The notes under the pieces: generated by a model
The model's input: only the letters and a program-made list of their open reading frames with translations
The model's database searches: none
What the model was told of the DNA's origin: nothing
Translations under genes and position numbers: made by a program
Source of the DNA: Tenrec ecaudatus
Lineage: Eukaryota; Chordata; Mammalia; Afrosoricida; Tenrecidae
Assembly: GCF_050624435.1 (NCBI RefSeq)
Contig: NC_134547.1
Location: 27,053,374 to 27,117,373 of the forward strand
Direction of reading: 5' to 3'
Length of the DNA stretch: 64,000 nt
Part shown: positions 39,250-52,200 of the stretch, in pieces
How positions within the stretch are numbered: position 1 is the stretch's first letter
Layout of the letters: each line of letters opens with the position of its first letter

Positions 39250-40515
39250 TACCATAGTGAATGAAGGGGTAAGTGCAGCGTGGAGACTCAAAGCCCATTT
39301 GTCGGCCACTGGAGATCCCCTCATAGAGGGGTTTAGGAGAGGAGATGGGTCAGTCAGGATGCGATGCAGTACCGATGAAGAACACAGCTTTCTCCCAGAT
39401 CCTGGATGCTTCCTCCCCCAACTACCATGATCCAAATTCTACCTTGCAGGACTGGATAGGGCAGAGGTTGTACACTGGTGCATATGGGAGCTGGAGGCAC
39501 AGGGAATCCAGGGTGGATGATAACTTCAGGACCAATGGTATGAGGGGCAATGCTGGGAGAGTGGAGGGTGAGTGGGTTGGAAAGGGGGAACTGATTACAA
39601 GGATCCACATGTGACCTCCTCTCTGGGAGACGGACGGCAGAGAAGGGTGGGGGGGGGTAAGGGAGACTCCGGATAGGGAAAGATATGACAAAATAACAAT
39701 GTATAAATTACCAAGGGCACATGAGGGAGAGGAGAAAAAAAAGAGGACCTGATGCAAAGGTAAAGTGAAGAGCAAATGCTTTGAGAGTGATTAGGGCAAA
39801 GAATGTAGGGATGTGCTTTATACAATTGATGTATGTATATGTGTGGATTGTGATAAGAGTTGTATGAGCCACTAATGAAATGTAAAAAAAGAAAGAAAAA
39901 AAAAAAGAACACAGCTTTCCCCCGGATCCTGGATGCTTCCTCCCCCCAACTACCATGATCCTAATTCTACACTGCTGCATATGGGAGCTGAAAGCACAGG
40001 GAATCCAGGGTGGATGATAACTTCAGGACCAATGGTATGAGGGGCAATGCTGGGAGAGTGGAGGGTGAGTGGGTTGGAAAGGGGGAACTGGTTACAAGGA
40101 TCCACATGTGACCTCCTCTCTGGGAGACGGACGGCAGAGAAGGGTGGAGGGGGGTAAGGGAGACTCCGGATAGGGAAAGATATGACAAAATAACAATCTA
40201 TAAATTATCAAGGGCTCATGAGGGAGGGGGGGCAAGGGAGGGAGGGGGAAAAAAAGAGGACCTAATGCAAAGGGCTTAAGTGGAGAGCAAATGCTTTCAA
40301 AATGATTAGGGCAAAGAATGTAGGAATGTGCTTTACACAATTGATGTATGTATATGTGTGGATTGTGATAAGAATTGTATGAGCCCCTAATAAAATGTAA
40401 AAAAAATGATTAGGGCAAAGAATGTACAGATGTGCTTTATACAATTGATGTATGTATATATATGGATTGTGATAAGAGTTCTATGAGCCCCTAATAAAAC
40501 AATTAGGAAAAAAAA
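39250..40515 (+). mobile_element. LUR retroposon, compound copy l
   Basis: 5'-truncated copy that begins next to an (AC)n tract at the family's internal microsatellite position. Three bodies or tails follow in tandem: body to about 39893, a second partial body 39908-40398, and a last tail 40399-40512 ending CCCCTAATAAAAC. The second body restarts inside the element (ACACAGCTTTCCCCC), so this is a template-jump or tandem-source product. It lies antisense to GINS1 in intron 5. Confidence 0.78.
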
Positions 40516-40589
40516 CAGGCCCAAAGAACAAAAGAAAACTGGGTTAGCAATATATATACATAAATTAAAATATCTATAAAGAGATCTAT

Positions 40590-40885
40590 CACCGCCCTCT
40601 AGTTGATTCTAACTCACAATGACCCTATATTGGTTTTCCAAGGCTGTAAATCCTTACAGAAACTAATAGTCTCATCTTTCTCCTGAGCAACAGTTGGTAA
40701 ATTTGAACCTTAAGAACCTCAGAACCCTGGTGGTACAGCAGTTAATCACTGGGTTGCAATCTGCATGGTCGACAGTTCAAAACTACCAGTACCAGTAGGA
40801 GAAAGCCTGGGCTTTCTACTCAGAAACCCATAGGGGATCCCTAGGAATCAGCATTGACTCAATACCAGAGAGTTTGGTTCTGGAA
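40590..40885. repeat. Two AfroSINEs, head to head
   Basis: 40590-40712 is a minus-strand copy (CAATGACCCTATATTGG on plus). 40718-40885 is a plus-strand copy starting CAGAACCCTGGTGGTACAGC and ending ATTGACTCAATACC. Confidence 0.82.
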
Positions 40886-40899
40886 CCTTATGGTTAGCA

Positions 40900-42295
40900 G
40901 TCCAATCAATGCCTATCCTACAATGTCAGCAGGGATCCTAAGAAAGAGATGAAGAGATGTAGTCAATGAATAAGGCCCATCTAGCCATCATCTCTTATGC
41001 ATTGTATTATCAATTCTAGCCTATATGGCTATGGTTAAAATCCCATTTTGGAGGGATGGTTATGTGGAAAAGCCATCTCAGAAGCAGGAACACAGAGAAA
41101 TGCTGGACCATCAAGGTGTAAGAGGCCCTAGTGGGACATACTTGAGATCTTTGTCTGAAGTGGTAGAGACTGAGATGGAGGCATCAAAGCCTGCAGCACA
41201 GAGACCATGGGACAGAACAGAGGAACCAGGCCAAGACTAGAGGCTGAGGCAAGGCGTCCATGACATAAAACAGAGGAGCAATACTGAGACTATGATACTT
41301 TGAGGCAGAGCAGTGGGCTGCCTTTCTGGCCCAAAGAGGCAAAGGGACTATGTGACTGAGAGGCTAAGGACTAAAGACTGACATGACTGCTGGATGACAG
41401 GAGAGGTACACTTACTGTTTCCTGATGCTGACTTGTGGTAACTAGTTACCTTCCTTAATAAGCCCACTAAATTGTGAATATTGTCTGTGAGTTCTGTGAG
41501 GCCAACTGGGACCGATAATTGAACCCGACAGAAAGGCAGTGTGTGAGGGAGGAGTGGGTGGTGTCAGAATAGATATTGAAGGATGAAGGATGGAGGCATG
41601 TCTGAACTCTGCCTCATGGAAACAGTGAAGCCAGAGAAAGTCAAATACGGCCCTCTGATATGTCTTCCTACATTTAAAGAAGCCAATCCAATTACTAGCA
41701 CTAACAAATAAGAGAAACAACGTTACTGGATAACTCAACAGGATATTTGAGTTGGCAGAAGAACAGAACAGCTTATTGAGTCTGAGGAACAAAAGTAAAG
41801 AAACATGATCCCAAGGAACACCATCAAGCAAATCAATGCAAATATTATGGAAGTCCCAGAAGAGGGCAAAGGGTAACTAAATAAAACTTAATAGACAACA
41901 GCAGAACATTACCAAAACTTGACAAAGGACAAGAATGTACATATCAATGACACTTAAGAATTTCCAAATCAGAAGAAAGCCTGAGAGATCCACACCAAAA
42001 TATCTTATCATCAAACTCCTTAAAAAAAAGATAAAATCTTGACAATATCAAATAAAATGAAGTACCAATTTACATATATAGAAACCCTGGAAACCAGGAG
42101 GTAATAGAGTCACATATTTAAAATAATGAAAGAAATGAACAGCCATCCAAGATTCCTATAGCCAGCAAAACTTTCCTTTATAAATGAGGATAAAATTCAA
42201 GAAAACAAATAAAACCTGAGGGAATGTTGAGACATTCCTTTAGATTGAAATACAAGGATAGTAGATTGCAAGATGAAGCAATATAGAGAAAAAGG
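40900..42295 (+). mobile_element. LTR-like block, then HAL1/L1-like sequence
   Basis: 40980-41600 is a GC-moderate block of unknown class with CTTCCTTAATAAGCCCACTAAATTG near 41450. 41640-42295 is A-rich and resembles HAL1/L1 ORF1 (GAAGTCCCAGAAGAGGGCAA). The 129-codon antisense frame at 41831-41442 spans both and is rejected as a gene. Confidence 0.45.
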
Positions 42296-42790
42296 TGTTA
42301 GGTTCCTGGATTCAGGTACCTGAAAGAATTCACACAGCAGAAGCAGGTTTGTAATCCAAGTGATTTTATGGGGAAAAGGAAAGTTTCAGGTATTACAGCC
42401 TCAAAAAATACACATTGTTTTAAGAAAGCATACAAGGATCCGCAGAACTGCACATGGGTTCACTGCTGAATGGGGAAAAAACACATAGAAAGAACAGGAA
42501 CACATAACCCAGCACGTGGAACCAGGAAATCCCAGGGGCCAAAAGGGCTCCCACCCCCCACTTGTGGAGAATGCTGGAATGGAAGGAAGTCAAGGCAGGG
42601 TCTTTATTCCCTCCTCTCCACAACGGCTGGGGGAAGCATGGTTGAAGGTATTGGTTGGTTCCACTGGCTTGAGTTTAGGCCCACCTGTGTGAGGTAATGT
42701 AACTGAGCCTAATCTGTGTGCCCTGGTGGACCTCCCCTCGGGGCGGAGGGAGCTCTTGTCTGAGCATGCTCAGTTTGATTGTTCTAAAAT
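42296..42790 (-). mobile_element. Solo LTR related to that at 2377
   Basis: Starts TGTTAGGTTCCTGGATTC; shares AATTCACAC..GAAGC, GGTTTGTAATCCAAGTGA and GTTGAAGGTATTGGTTG-type blocks with the 2377-2975 LTR. The right end is uncertain. Confidence 0.58.
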
Positions 42791-42859
42791 TTAATGGATG
42801 CCTGATTTCTTCCAATCCTTTTGCTTTAGCCTTATGCAGTTACTGCGGAGACAACCCCC

Positions 42860-43445
42860 TTGTGGTGCTTATGTAATCTGATGTCAATTTGGGACTTGAG
42901 AGGATTAAGAGTGAAGTGGTGGAGTCTAGTTGGTCAATCAGGATAGCCAGTGAGGCCTCTGTGTGGGCATTGCCTTCGCCTGAGAATTCTGGGAACTCCA
43001 GTATTTCCTCCTTAAACAGGAGACGCTTCTCTCTCTCAGCTCACTTCCTTGGAGATGCTCTACTGGCAAGACACATGGCACTACGTCCTGGTAGCTGGGA
43101 AAGCCACACGGACCTACCCTGATGCAACAGACCTCTGGAGCCAGAGAAGCTACATAGAGAACCCTGCCAGCGCTGAGATGTTTACAATGCTACTGGATCC
43201 AAAAACTTTCTACTCGCTGGTTCAAGATCGTCCTGCAATCGGAGTCATTGCATGTTTCGTGAGTCTGACGAGGCCTTTACAGATTGGTATCAGACATATG
43301 GGCTAATATTGGGCTCACGGACTTGACCTGGACTGGGCTGGGACGTTTTCACAATATTCAGTTGTTCTTCTATATAAACCTCTTTCTTATAAACATGAGT
43401 TTCTATGAATTTGTTTCTCTTGTCTACCCAGACTAACACTCCCCC
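42860..43445 (+). mobile_element. ERVL-type LTR
   Basis: GGGACTTGAGAGGATTAAGAG through CGGACTTGACCTGGACTGGG to TCTACCCAGACTAACAC. Both-strand ORFs here are by-products of the repeat. Confidence 0.65.
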
Positions 43446-43779
43446 TTTATGGCCCCTATTCTGGCTACCTAACATATTTAGCCAACACCTAAGTTGAATG
43501 CAAACATTTTTCTTTGGTCTTCTTTATTCAATATTCAAAAGTATACAAAAGAGGATAATAAAGATGGTTCAAAATCCAAAAATTAACTAAGCGCCAAAGT
43601 ACGTGGTACTACTGGAAGAAATGAGGAGCAAAGAGAGGATAACCCACTTAACAAGTAACAAAATGACAACTATATGACAGGGACTTCAAGTGTGTGCAAA
43701 TATGGAATTTAAAAACTGAAAAAAGTCCCAGAAACATTTGAAGCTCCTTGGTAAGTACTTCCTTAGTGGTAGTAACTTT

Positions 43780-45200
43780 CAATATGAAAGTATTAAAATG
43801 TCCAGTGTAAAAGCAGAGACCTTGTGATATGCATATGATACAACTTTGCTTATGGAAAGCTAAGAGGATTCAACACATTAATGAAGAACTGAGACTAAAG
43901 CTTTCTGTAGGGATTATGGCTCGATGAAAAAAAAAGCCTCATGCTCGGGCCAATAAACACAATGATAAAAAGAGAAAAAAATAAATTGACACGGATTTCA
44001 TTTATTTCAATGCATAATCAACATTCATGGAATTAGTGAAGAAATCAAGCCATGAGATGAATGCTGCAAAAGACTTCTTTAAAGTGTTAAAGAGCAGCAG
44101 AGTCAGCAAAATGACTGTCAGACAACAAACTCGGACAACTCTCAGCAATTATAGAGAAGGTCCACTAGGAGCGATATCCTAAACTTCATGGAAGAGAATC
44201 TCAATATGAAGTACATCCAAGCTTCTTAAACTGAGAGAGCAGTAGCAACTACTAACAGATTCCCCTCTTTGTTATAGGCTGTCCACACGCTGGGGAAGCT
44301 TCCCTCCTGCCTGGCATAGCCAATTTTTTCTGGTCCCTGAGCTAACCCAGCTGACCAAGCCTCTTGGCTTGCTGTCCTCTGGTGAAGAACAGCTTTGCAG
44401 AGTCAGCTTGGTGCAGACAGTCACTAGCCAAGCTTAACTTTTGCTTTGTTCTACAGTTCCACCAGCCCTTGCTCAACATTCCTCACCTTGCCACCCCCAA
44501 GCAGGAAATGTGTTAGAAAACAACACAATTAGGGGGCAAGGGGGAAAGAGAAGCCTAGCACTTTCCGCACCAATCTCAAAGTAGACTTGAGAGGTTTAAT
44601 TTAACCCCCCCATTGGGTGAGAAATCCACACACCTGGCCTCTAGACCTGGCAGGAACCCCATCTTATCCCTCAAGGGGTGGAGTCAAGGGACAGAGTTTT
44701 TGTGGGTTTTGAACTGCGGACCATGCTGATCGCAACCCAATGTGTAACCACTGTACCACCAGGGGTCCTTTTATCTCAGTAAAACTATGAAAACTAGTCC
44801 TCGGTTTATCTGACCCCAGCCATGCTATTTTTTAATCACCTAATATGTATATGAAAGGTGAACAATGAATAAGACAGAGGTGAATTGATAACTATGAATT
44901 ATGATATCGCAGAAAAGCACTGACAAAACATCAACAGCCAGAAGAGCAAACAAAGCTATGCTGGAAGAGCTACAGCGGGAGTGCCCCTTAAAGAGGCCGA
45001 CTCCGTGTATATGTCATCTGGATGGCAAGTCCCTGGATGGTCAAAAAGAGGAAGCCTCTCAGTGGTATACATTGACACCATGACTGCAATAATGGGCTCA
45101 AACAGCAATGTTTGAGAAGAGGGTGCGGGGCAAGGCAGTGTTTCATTCTGTTGTACATCTAGTTACTATGAATAGGACTTGGTGGCACCTAACAAAACTA
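43780..45200 (+). mobile_element. RTE/BovB fragments, interrupted
   Basis: 43780-44180 and 44890-45200 match successive parts of the RTE 3' half, ending TACTATGAATAGGACTTGGTGGCACC. Between them lie unassigned sequence (44225-44630) and a minus-strand AfroSINE (44640-44775). Just downstream of GINS1 exon 5 in intron 5. Confidence 0.65.
44640..44775 (-). repeat. AfroSINE
   Basis: Minus-strand copy; plus shows TTGAACTGCGGACCATGCTG and ACCACCAGGGGTCC, the inverted SINE head. Confidence 0.75.
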
Positions 45201-45278
45201 TATTCATATCTCCTTCTTACATAATAGGAGCATAATCCACACATTCAATAAAATCCATTCTCAAGAGGTAAAACTTAC

Positions 45279-45395
45279 TTCAATATATAAGCTTTTGGGA
45301 GGCTTCATATCCTGTGTTATGTCCAAACCTTCATTTCCTCCCAATGACCTCATGTAAGTAGCAAGGGACTTCTTATAACAACTGAACCATTCTAT
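45279..45395 (-). CDS. GINS1: GINS1 coding exon 5
   Basis: A 117 bp block, exactly 39 codons. The acceptor is TTCTGTTTTCAG at 45396 and the donor is GTAAGT at 45278-45273. It encodes [20 protein letters not shown] followed by [19 protein letters not shown]. This covers the end of the helical A-domain and the linker into the C-terminal B-domain. The first residue, usually Met in the family, is Ile here (ATA), a conservative change. Phase 0 at both ends. Confidence 0.95.
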
Positions 45396-45514
45396 CTGAA
45401 AACAGAAAAATGGTCTTTTTACCAAGTGACAAAGAAAAGAAGCTTGCCAACATTGTGTAATCGTGACTTCAAACAGCACATACGCCCATGTAGATCATGA
45501 GTGTGGCATTCCTG

Positions 45515-45660
45515 TATTTATATAGCGAACATTAATGGTTGTCTTCTACGAGTCAGGAACTGTCTGTGCACTTAGGATGGAGCATTCAACCAAAACAGAC
45601 AAAATTCTTGTTATCACATAGCTTACAAACCAGTAGACCTAAGCACAGATCTAAAAAAAC
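45515..45660 (+). repeat. L2-type LINE fragment
   Basis: GTCAGGAACTGTCTGTGCAC, AACCAAAACAGACAAAATTC and CATAGCTTACAAACCAGTAG follow the L2 3' pattern. Confidence 0.55.
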
Positions 45661-46424
45661 CATTCAACCAGAAACAACACTACGAAAAACACATGATTCA
45701 GTTATGGTCGCTTTAAATACTGCACGGACTCTTTTTATAAGAATGGAACAACATGCTTGAGCAGACAATGCAAATGTCCCCAAAGAGAAGGAAGGACAAG
45801 CAAAATGAGGAGTGCACACAATAGAAGATAGTGAGGCTTACTTTGGAATTCAGTTCTAAGTTGTATCTGACAAGGGTAAACCTTTATCACATGTAAAGTG
45901 GCGCAAGAGGTCACATTATTTTACGACTGCATTTGTAGGAAAGTCAGTCATCGGAATTCTATAAATGTAAAAAAGTAGATTAAGAGTTGCCAAAGGGCTG
46001 GGGGAAGGAAATAATAATAAAAGGCATTTGTTATTTTTTAAAGTCCATTATGGTTAGGGTGAAAGTTTACAGAGAAAACTCATGTTTTATACAATAATTT
46101 ATATATATTTTGTTTTGTGACATTAGTTGCAATCTCCTCAGAATCTTATTTATGTATAATTACAGAAAGGTAGGCAAAACAAAGATGTACAGGTTAATGA
46201 CATTAAGAAACAGCCTGGTCAAGGAGTAACACATCCTCAGCCCCAAAATGGAGACTTATCATTTTGTTCCATTCTGAAAATTTTACATTATCACCCAAGA
46301 ATGCATCCCTAAAGCACTAGTTTAGTGCTGTTCATTATTTGTACTTTAAATAGATCCACACAGTATTTATTATTTTGTGACAAATTTCTTTCACTAAACA
46401 TATTTTGGATTTCTGAAATTCTAC

Positions 46425-46925
46425 TTTAAAGTGATGAAGAGCAAGGATGTCACACTTTGAGGACTGAGCAATGCCATGGGATTTTCCATTGACCTTAGCC
46501 ATGGGATTTTCCATTGCCTCATAAGCATATGAAAGTTGGACAACAATTAATAAAGACCAAAGAATAGATGCCTTTGAATTAGCATGTTGGCAAAGAACAC
46601 TGAAAGTACCATGGACTGCTAACTGAACAAACAAATCTGTCTCGGAAGATCACAGCCAGACTGATCCTTAGAGATGAGTATGGCAAGACTTGTCTCACAA
46701 GTTTTGGGCATGTTTTCAGGAGACCAGTCCTTAGAAAACGACACAATACTTGGTACAGTGCAAAGTCAGTGGGAAAAACAAAAACAACTCAAGGAGATGA
46801 ATTGATACGGTAACTCAACAATGGGTTCAAACATAACAATTGTGAGGATGCAGAGTCCAGTAGTACTTCATGCTGATCTAGACAGGGCCACTATGAGGCG
46901 GAACTGACGAGAAGGCACCCACCAC
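46425..46925 (+). mobile_element. RTE/BovB 3' fragment
   Basis: GATGAAGAGCAAGGATGTCAC to CACTATGAGGCGGAACTGAC. It contains an internal tandem duplication of about 29 bp (GCCATGGGATTTTCCATTG at about 46471 and 46499). Confidence 0.75.
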
Positions 46926-46935
46926 TACTATGTTG

Positions 46936-47107
46936 GTTAGTATTGGGTTATGTGTTGGCTAAAGCCAAGGTCAACAGTTTGACTCAACCAGTTACACCTA
47001 GGGAGAAAGGGGATTTCTGCTCCTATAAAGAAATACAGCTTCAGAAACCTAAAGAGCCAGTTCTACTTTGCTCATCCTTAAGGATTGTTAAAAGTCAATG
47101 GCAGTGG
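46936..47107 (+). repeat. AfroSINE, diverged
   Basis: Plus strand with AGCCAAGGTCAACAGTTTGA in the B-box region and GAGCCAGTTCTACTTTG in the body. A LUR tail follows directly. Confidence 0.65.
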
Positions 47108-47188
47108 GTGTTTTACACAATTAATGTATGTATGTATGGATTGTGATAATAGTTGTATGAGCCCCAATAAAATGATTTTTAAAAAAGA
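47108..47188 (+). mobile_element. LUR 3' tail fragment m
   Basis: About 80 bp: GTATGGATTGTGATAATAGT through GCCCCAATAAAATGATT and A-rich sequence, directly after an AfroSINE. Confidence 0.7.
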
Positions 47189-47189
47189 A

Positions 47190-48004
47190 ATTATGACATA
47201 AGATTATCTCTCTCTAAAGTGTCTTGGAGTCTCTAACTTGTAAACTACTATTTGTCTACCTTCATGGAAAAAAATAATACACTAATCTTTGTTAAAGATG
47301 GCATCACCTATCCCTTATCGGTGAGTTCAAAGTGAAATGTTCACATATAGAAACTGAATTTCGGTTTATGCTCTGAGAAGGAAAAGGCAGAGGCAGTGAT
47401 TCTCTCCATAGACTAGACCTTGTAGAGACTCTATTAACACCGAATTTGGACCCCAGCTATAAGGGATTTCCATTGAACTCAAGGTCAAAATGAAGTCTAA
47501 AGTATGGAAATCTAATCTCAAGACTAACATTATAATTGTTAATTATAATTTTCTGGTTCTAAAATCAGCATCTTGAAGTCTTACTTGTGTGCCTTGTCAT
47601 GACTACCTTGTACTAAACTAAAAAAGTTTATGCACGACAAGTTCATGTATTTATGTTTAAAATAAAATCCTCATCTATTGGTTACTTAAATTTTAAGATA
47701 AAATCCTACAAGAACTATTACTCTTAAACACTCTATGTTTTTAAAAAAATACTATAGCTATTGTTATTAGAGAAAGAACATGTTCTGTTCATTTCACCAT
47801 AATAAAGAGGCACCCCTCAAGTCCACTTAATGTAAGATTCCGGCACAAAGACCATGGAAAAAGAACCTGAAAAATTAACTGGTAACGTAATTATTTAGTA
47901 GTTCCCTCAAGAAGCTGAGGTACTTTGTTTCTTTCTCCAGAACATGAACAGAATAAAAATAAAGCATGGAAATGTACTTAGCAATCCAAGATCAGAGGAG
48001 GCAA
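47190..48004. other. Intron sequence without recognised features
   Basis: GINS1 intron 4. No repeat family, exon or RNA recognised. Possibly ancient single-copy DNA. Confidence 0.45.
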
Positions 48005-48668
48005 TGGTATTAGAGATTAAAACCTGAGCAGACTGCGGATGACAGTGGAAGCCCAAACTCCATTTGCACAGTTCCCACACAGATTAAGCCTCCAGTGAAT
48101 CTCCTTAGACCATGAACAAAGAATGGAAATAGTCTTGTTATACACTGAGTGCATTGGAAAGTAGATTAACACAGATAATTTTTAACGTTATTGTTTTTCT
48201 CTCTTTTGGTCCCTTTTAAATTTGTTCTAGTTTTTATATTTTCTTTTGGATTGAGGGCTGTTTTTTTTGCATATGATTTTCTTTCTTTTTTTTTGGAGTT
48301 TTCAGTGGTTTATTGAGCATTCAATATTTTGCCATGATGACTTAGGATAGTTAGGTGTTTTTTTTTATTTTGTGTTTTACATTTTATTAGGGGCTCATAC
48401 AACTCTTATCACAATCCATACGCATATGATTTTCTTTAAATAAAATCTAGGATAGGACTTAGTTACTGTGAAGACTATAAATGGATTAAGTTTCTTTGGG
48501 TTAGGACAGGGCAGGCTGGGGCAAATGGTGAGTTTAAGACTGAAGAAAATGTTCTAAAATTGATGGAGATCATAACTGCACAGCTCTTTTTAATATATTT
48601 AAACCACTGGGTTGTGTGGTATATGAATTATGTCAATTAAACTCAAGTTAAATTTTTTTAATGCAGTT
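48005..48668 (+). mobile_element. L1 3' UTR end
   Basis: CAGTGGAAGCCCAAACTCCA through TTGGTCCCTTTTAAATTTGTTCTAG to AACCACTGGGTTGTGTGG and an A-rich end. It is interrupted by the 137 bp LUR-transduction insert. Confidence 0.65.
48285..48421 (-). mobile_element. LUR tail with 3'-transduced flank n
   Basis: 137 bp insert between perfect 16 bp duplications GCATATGATTTTCTTT (48269-48284 and 48422-48437). Read on minus, it opens with 45-50 bp of LUR tail (through CCCCTAATAAAATG), then has about 80 bp of non-LUR sequence with its own AATAAA (GCTCAATAAACC) and an A tract. The source transcript ran past the LUR signal into flanking DNA. Confidence 0.82.
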
Positions 48669-48727
48669 AGCAAGTAAATTGTTTATAAAACTCATGGCAA
48701 ATTTACTGAATACATGCCGTGGCAATT

Positions 48728-49150
48728 ACATTATATCCTGTCAGCCTGTCAATAAAATTGCAGCTTGATGACCTCATTTTGAGGCATGACAGAAATAAGT
48801 AGCTCAATGGAGATCAAACCCAGTCTCTCTGCCTTCCTTTTCTGCGCTGAGACGGTCAGAGAGCTGGAGGAGACCCGTGCCAACACTGAAATGCATACAC
48901 TGCCACTGGATCCACAAGACCTTCTACCCACTGGCCTGCGATATTCCTGCATTTGGCATCATTACATATACTGTGAATCTAAAGAGGAATTTATCGACTA
49001 GTACCGAACATATAGGCTAATATCGGACTTATGAACTTGATCTGAACTGGGCTGAGATGTTTTCTCAATATATAATTGCTCTTTTATATAAAGTTCTTAC
49101 ACACATGAGTGTATGACTGTTCCTCTAGTCAACCCAGACTAACACTTTCT
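48728..49150 (+). mobile_element. ERVL-type LTR
   Basis: CTGGAGGAGACCCGTGCCAA, CCACTGGCCTGCGATATTCC, then GAACTTGATCTGAACTGGGC and CAACCCAGACTAACAC. Same family as 14105 and 42860. Confidence 0.65.
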
Positions 49151-49263
49151 TTCATAAGTGATATACTATACCAAACTCACACAATAACAGCATTGATCAC
49201 ATTCCGTTCTATGCTATGTTCCAAATGGGCAGCCTTAATCATCCTGTAACAACCCTGTTAATA

Positions 49264-52200
49264 CAGCAGTTCTCAACCTGTGGGTTACGACCTCTTTTGG
49301 GGTCAAAGGACCCTTTCACAGGAGTCACTTAAGACCATTGGAAAACATGTATTTCCAATGGTCTTAGGAACCAAGTCACTGCTCCTCTATCCATCTCCAG
49401 GAGGGTCTGCCCACATACGAGTACGCAGCGTAATGACATAATCAGACAACCCCATCACATTCAACTTGTACAAATAAAGGTGGATGTGACAGGGTTGGCA
49501 CCACAATGTGTTTATGTGGACAAGTCACACATGCGTAGAGAGCAGCTGCTGTGTTAAAAGCAGCAACAGTGTTAAAAGCAGCAGTATTGGTGGTAAATGA
49601 CACTTCATGAATTATTATTTCTGGGTAAAATCATAAACTACTGCAAAAAATCGATATCTGTACCATGGGAACTTTATCTGGATGCTGATTGGTCTTTTTA
49701 TATTCAGCTGTGGTTGATGTGAATACTGCTCCTTGTGATAGTAACAGGTATGTAAAAACACAACATAATGTTAAATCATAGGAAATTTTAATAAACTGTA
49801 TTGACTAAATTGTGCCATGTATCATCTTTAGTACTATTTTTTTTAAATAAGAAATTTAAACAAGACGCTTGACTTGAAGGGAAAACTATCTAGGCTTCAT
49901 TGAGAGTAATTTACGCCTACTTAAAGACAGATTGCCCTACATGTAATAGCTACATGCAAAAATGTTATAAAACTGTCCTTGGTTTTACAATGATAAATGA
50001 AAAACATAAAAATTCTTCAATCGAACAAGGCATGCAAGGATTTTTTTCATGTCATTTTTTTTGTTTTTGTTAAACAGTGAGAGCAAAATAACCTACTGAA
50101 ATACAAAGAGAGAAGCTGAAAGAGCAAGCCACTGATGGAGAAGGGGAGCTTTCACAGAACCAGTGTTTTCCCCATCCCATCTCCACCTGATGTTGATCAA
50201 AACATACCATTGGTGATTTAGTAAACGAATAAATAAACAAAGGGAAAAATTTAATATGCTTGTGTACATGCATCAGTTACTTTGTGTACAATAAAGGAAT
50301 GAGGAAGGGGAAATGAAATAAAGAGAAAACTATACTGTAGTTGTCAGGAGGTGGTGGAATCAAACTGTGGTTTTCTAATCGAGAATGGATTCTTGGTCGG
50401 CTGGAAGAGAGTTCTGGAGGAAAGGAGCAGGCTCCCTTAGAAGATGCCTCCTGTCTGCTGCTGGAACACATCAATTGTATCTTCATCCTCCATTTCCAAC
50501 TGTGCAGGTGTGTCTGTTTCATTGATTGGCTGTCTGTCGAATCAAATCAGATCTGACTCATTGACAAACCCTGTTCACAATAGGCTTCCATTAGCTTACT
50601 AAGTGGGTGTGCCTCTGAATCTTAAACTGCACCACAGAACCATCCTGCCCTACCACCTTCAAGGTAATCTGATCATTGTTCTCAGTCTTGACTCCTCCCT
50701 TGAGTTTTTTGTTGGCCAGGGTGAATGCTGAAGTCTTCTCAAAAGAGGTACCAGGTCCGCACCAAACGAGCACACAGGCAGCTGCAGGAACAGCAGGAGG
50801 AGGTGGCAGTGGTGGAGGAGGGAGAGCCATCTTTTGTATTATTAAAGCTATGGTTATATATTATTTTCATTAGCCAACCATCCCATGACAATGGATCATG
50901 TAGAAGAACGTTAAGAAAAGATAGTGAGGATTTTTTATGGTATGGTTTTACTTCAATGACAGCAGGAACTGAGAAACTACAATGTCTTACTTGTTGTGAA
51001 GTTCTATTAGTTGAATCCATGAAGCTGAACAAACTAATATGCCATTTTGATAGCAAATATCCGAGCTTTGCTGGCAAGGATACCAACTATTTTAAAAGCA
51101 AAGCTGATGATAAACTCAAGAAAGCCAGACTTGACACTGGTGGCAAGTACCACAAACAAAACGTAGCAGTCATTGAAGTTTCATATTTGGTGGCACTCAG
51201 AATCACCAGCGCTATGAAACCCTACACCATTGCTGAGGATTCACTGTTGCCAGGGGCCAGTAAATTGTTCGAGTTATGATCAGAGATGAATTTGTTACAA
51301 AATTGAGCGCAATTTTCTTATCAAATGACACTGCCTGCAGAAGAATAGCAGACAAGGCTGCTGATATTCTTGATCAGATAATCCAGGAAAGTAAATCTGC
51401 TCCACTTCCAATATTTAGCATCCAGCGTGATGAATCTACAGACGTTGCAAACTGTTCACAGTTACTGTTTACCTGAGGCATATTAATGATGGCGACTTTA
51501 AATATGAGTTTCTTTTTTTGCAAACCTCTTAAAATGGCAACTACTACACGTGATGTATTTGATAGTTGGTTCATTCTGAAAGAGCATAAGATCTCTTGGG
51601 AAAAGGTTTGTGGTGTCTGCAGATGATGCTCCACTATGCTAGGATGTCAATCTGAATTTCAACGTTTGGTACTGAGTCACCGAAAGTCACCGGAACTCAC
51701 TGTATAACTCATCAGAAAATATTAGCAACAAATACACGGCCAAAAGAGTTACAAGAAGTAATGAGAAGCATCATAAATTCTGTCAATTTTGTAAAGGCGA
51801 GCACTTTAAACAGTCTACTGCTTTCGCAACTGAAGTGAGACGGTTGTCCAGAGGAAAAGTTTTAAAAGGTGTTTTTGAGCATGGTGATGAACTCAAAACG
51901 TTTTTTATCAGAAAACATGACCGCAGTTCAAAGCATTTTGCAGCGATAAAAGTGAGATACAGAAAATAGTTTGATTGCCATCTTTGCCATCTTGAATGAG
52001 TTACAATTTATTACTGCAAGGACAAAATGCAACATGCCTTGATTTATCTGAAAATATCTGATCATTCCAAAGGAAACATCAGCTTTGGGGGAAAAAATTG
52101 GATGAAAATAAAATTTACCAAAAAAATAACAAAAAGAAAATAAAATTTACATGCCTACCCTATCTGTTTTCTTTGAAGAACATGACACTGAACCAGACAA

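Noticed and set aside
41442..41831. 129-codon minus-strand frame
   Set aside because: Crosses the border between an LTR-like block and HAL1/L1-like sequence, so it cannot be an ancestral gene.
50725..51279. 184-codon plus-strand frame that looks like a fused gene
   Set aside because: The first third is antisense SUMO2 pseudogene and the rest is SPIN-like transposase; the apparent fusion is an insertion artefact.
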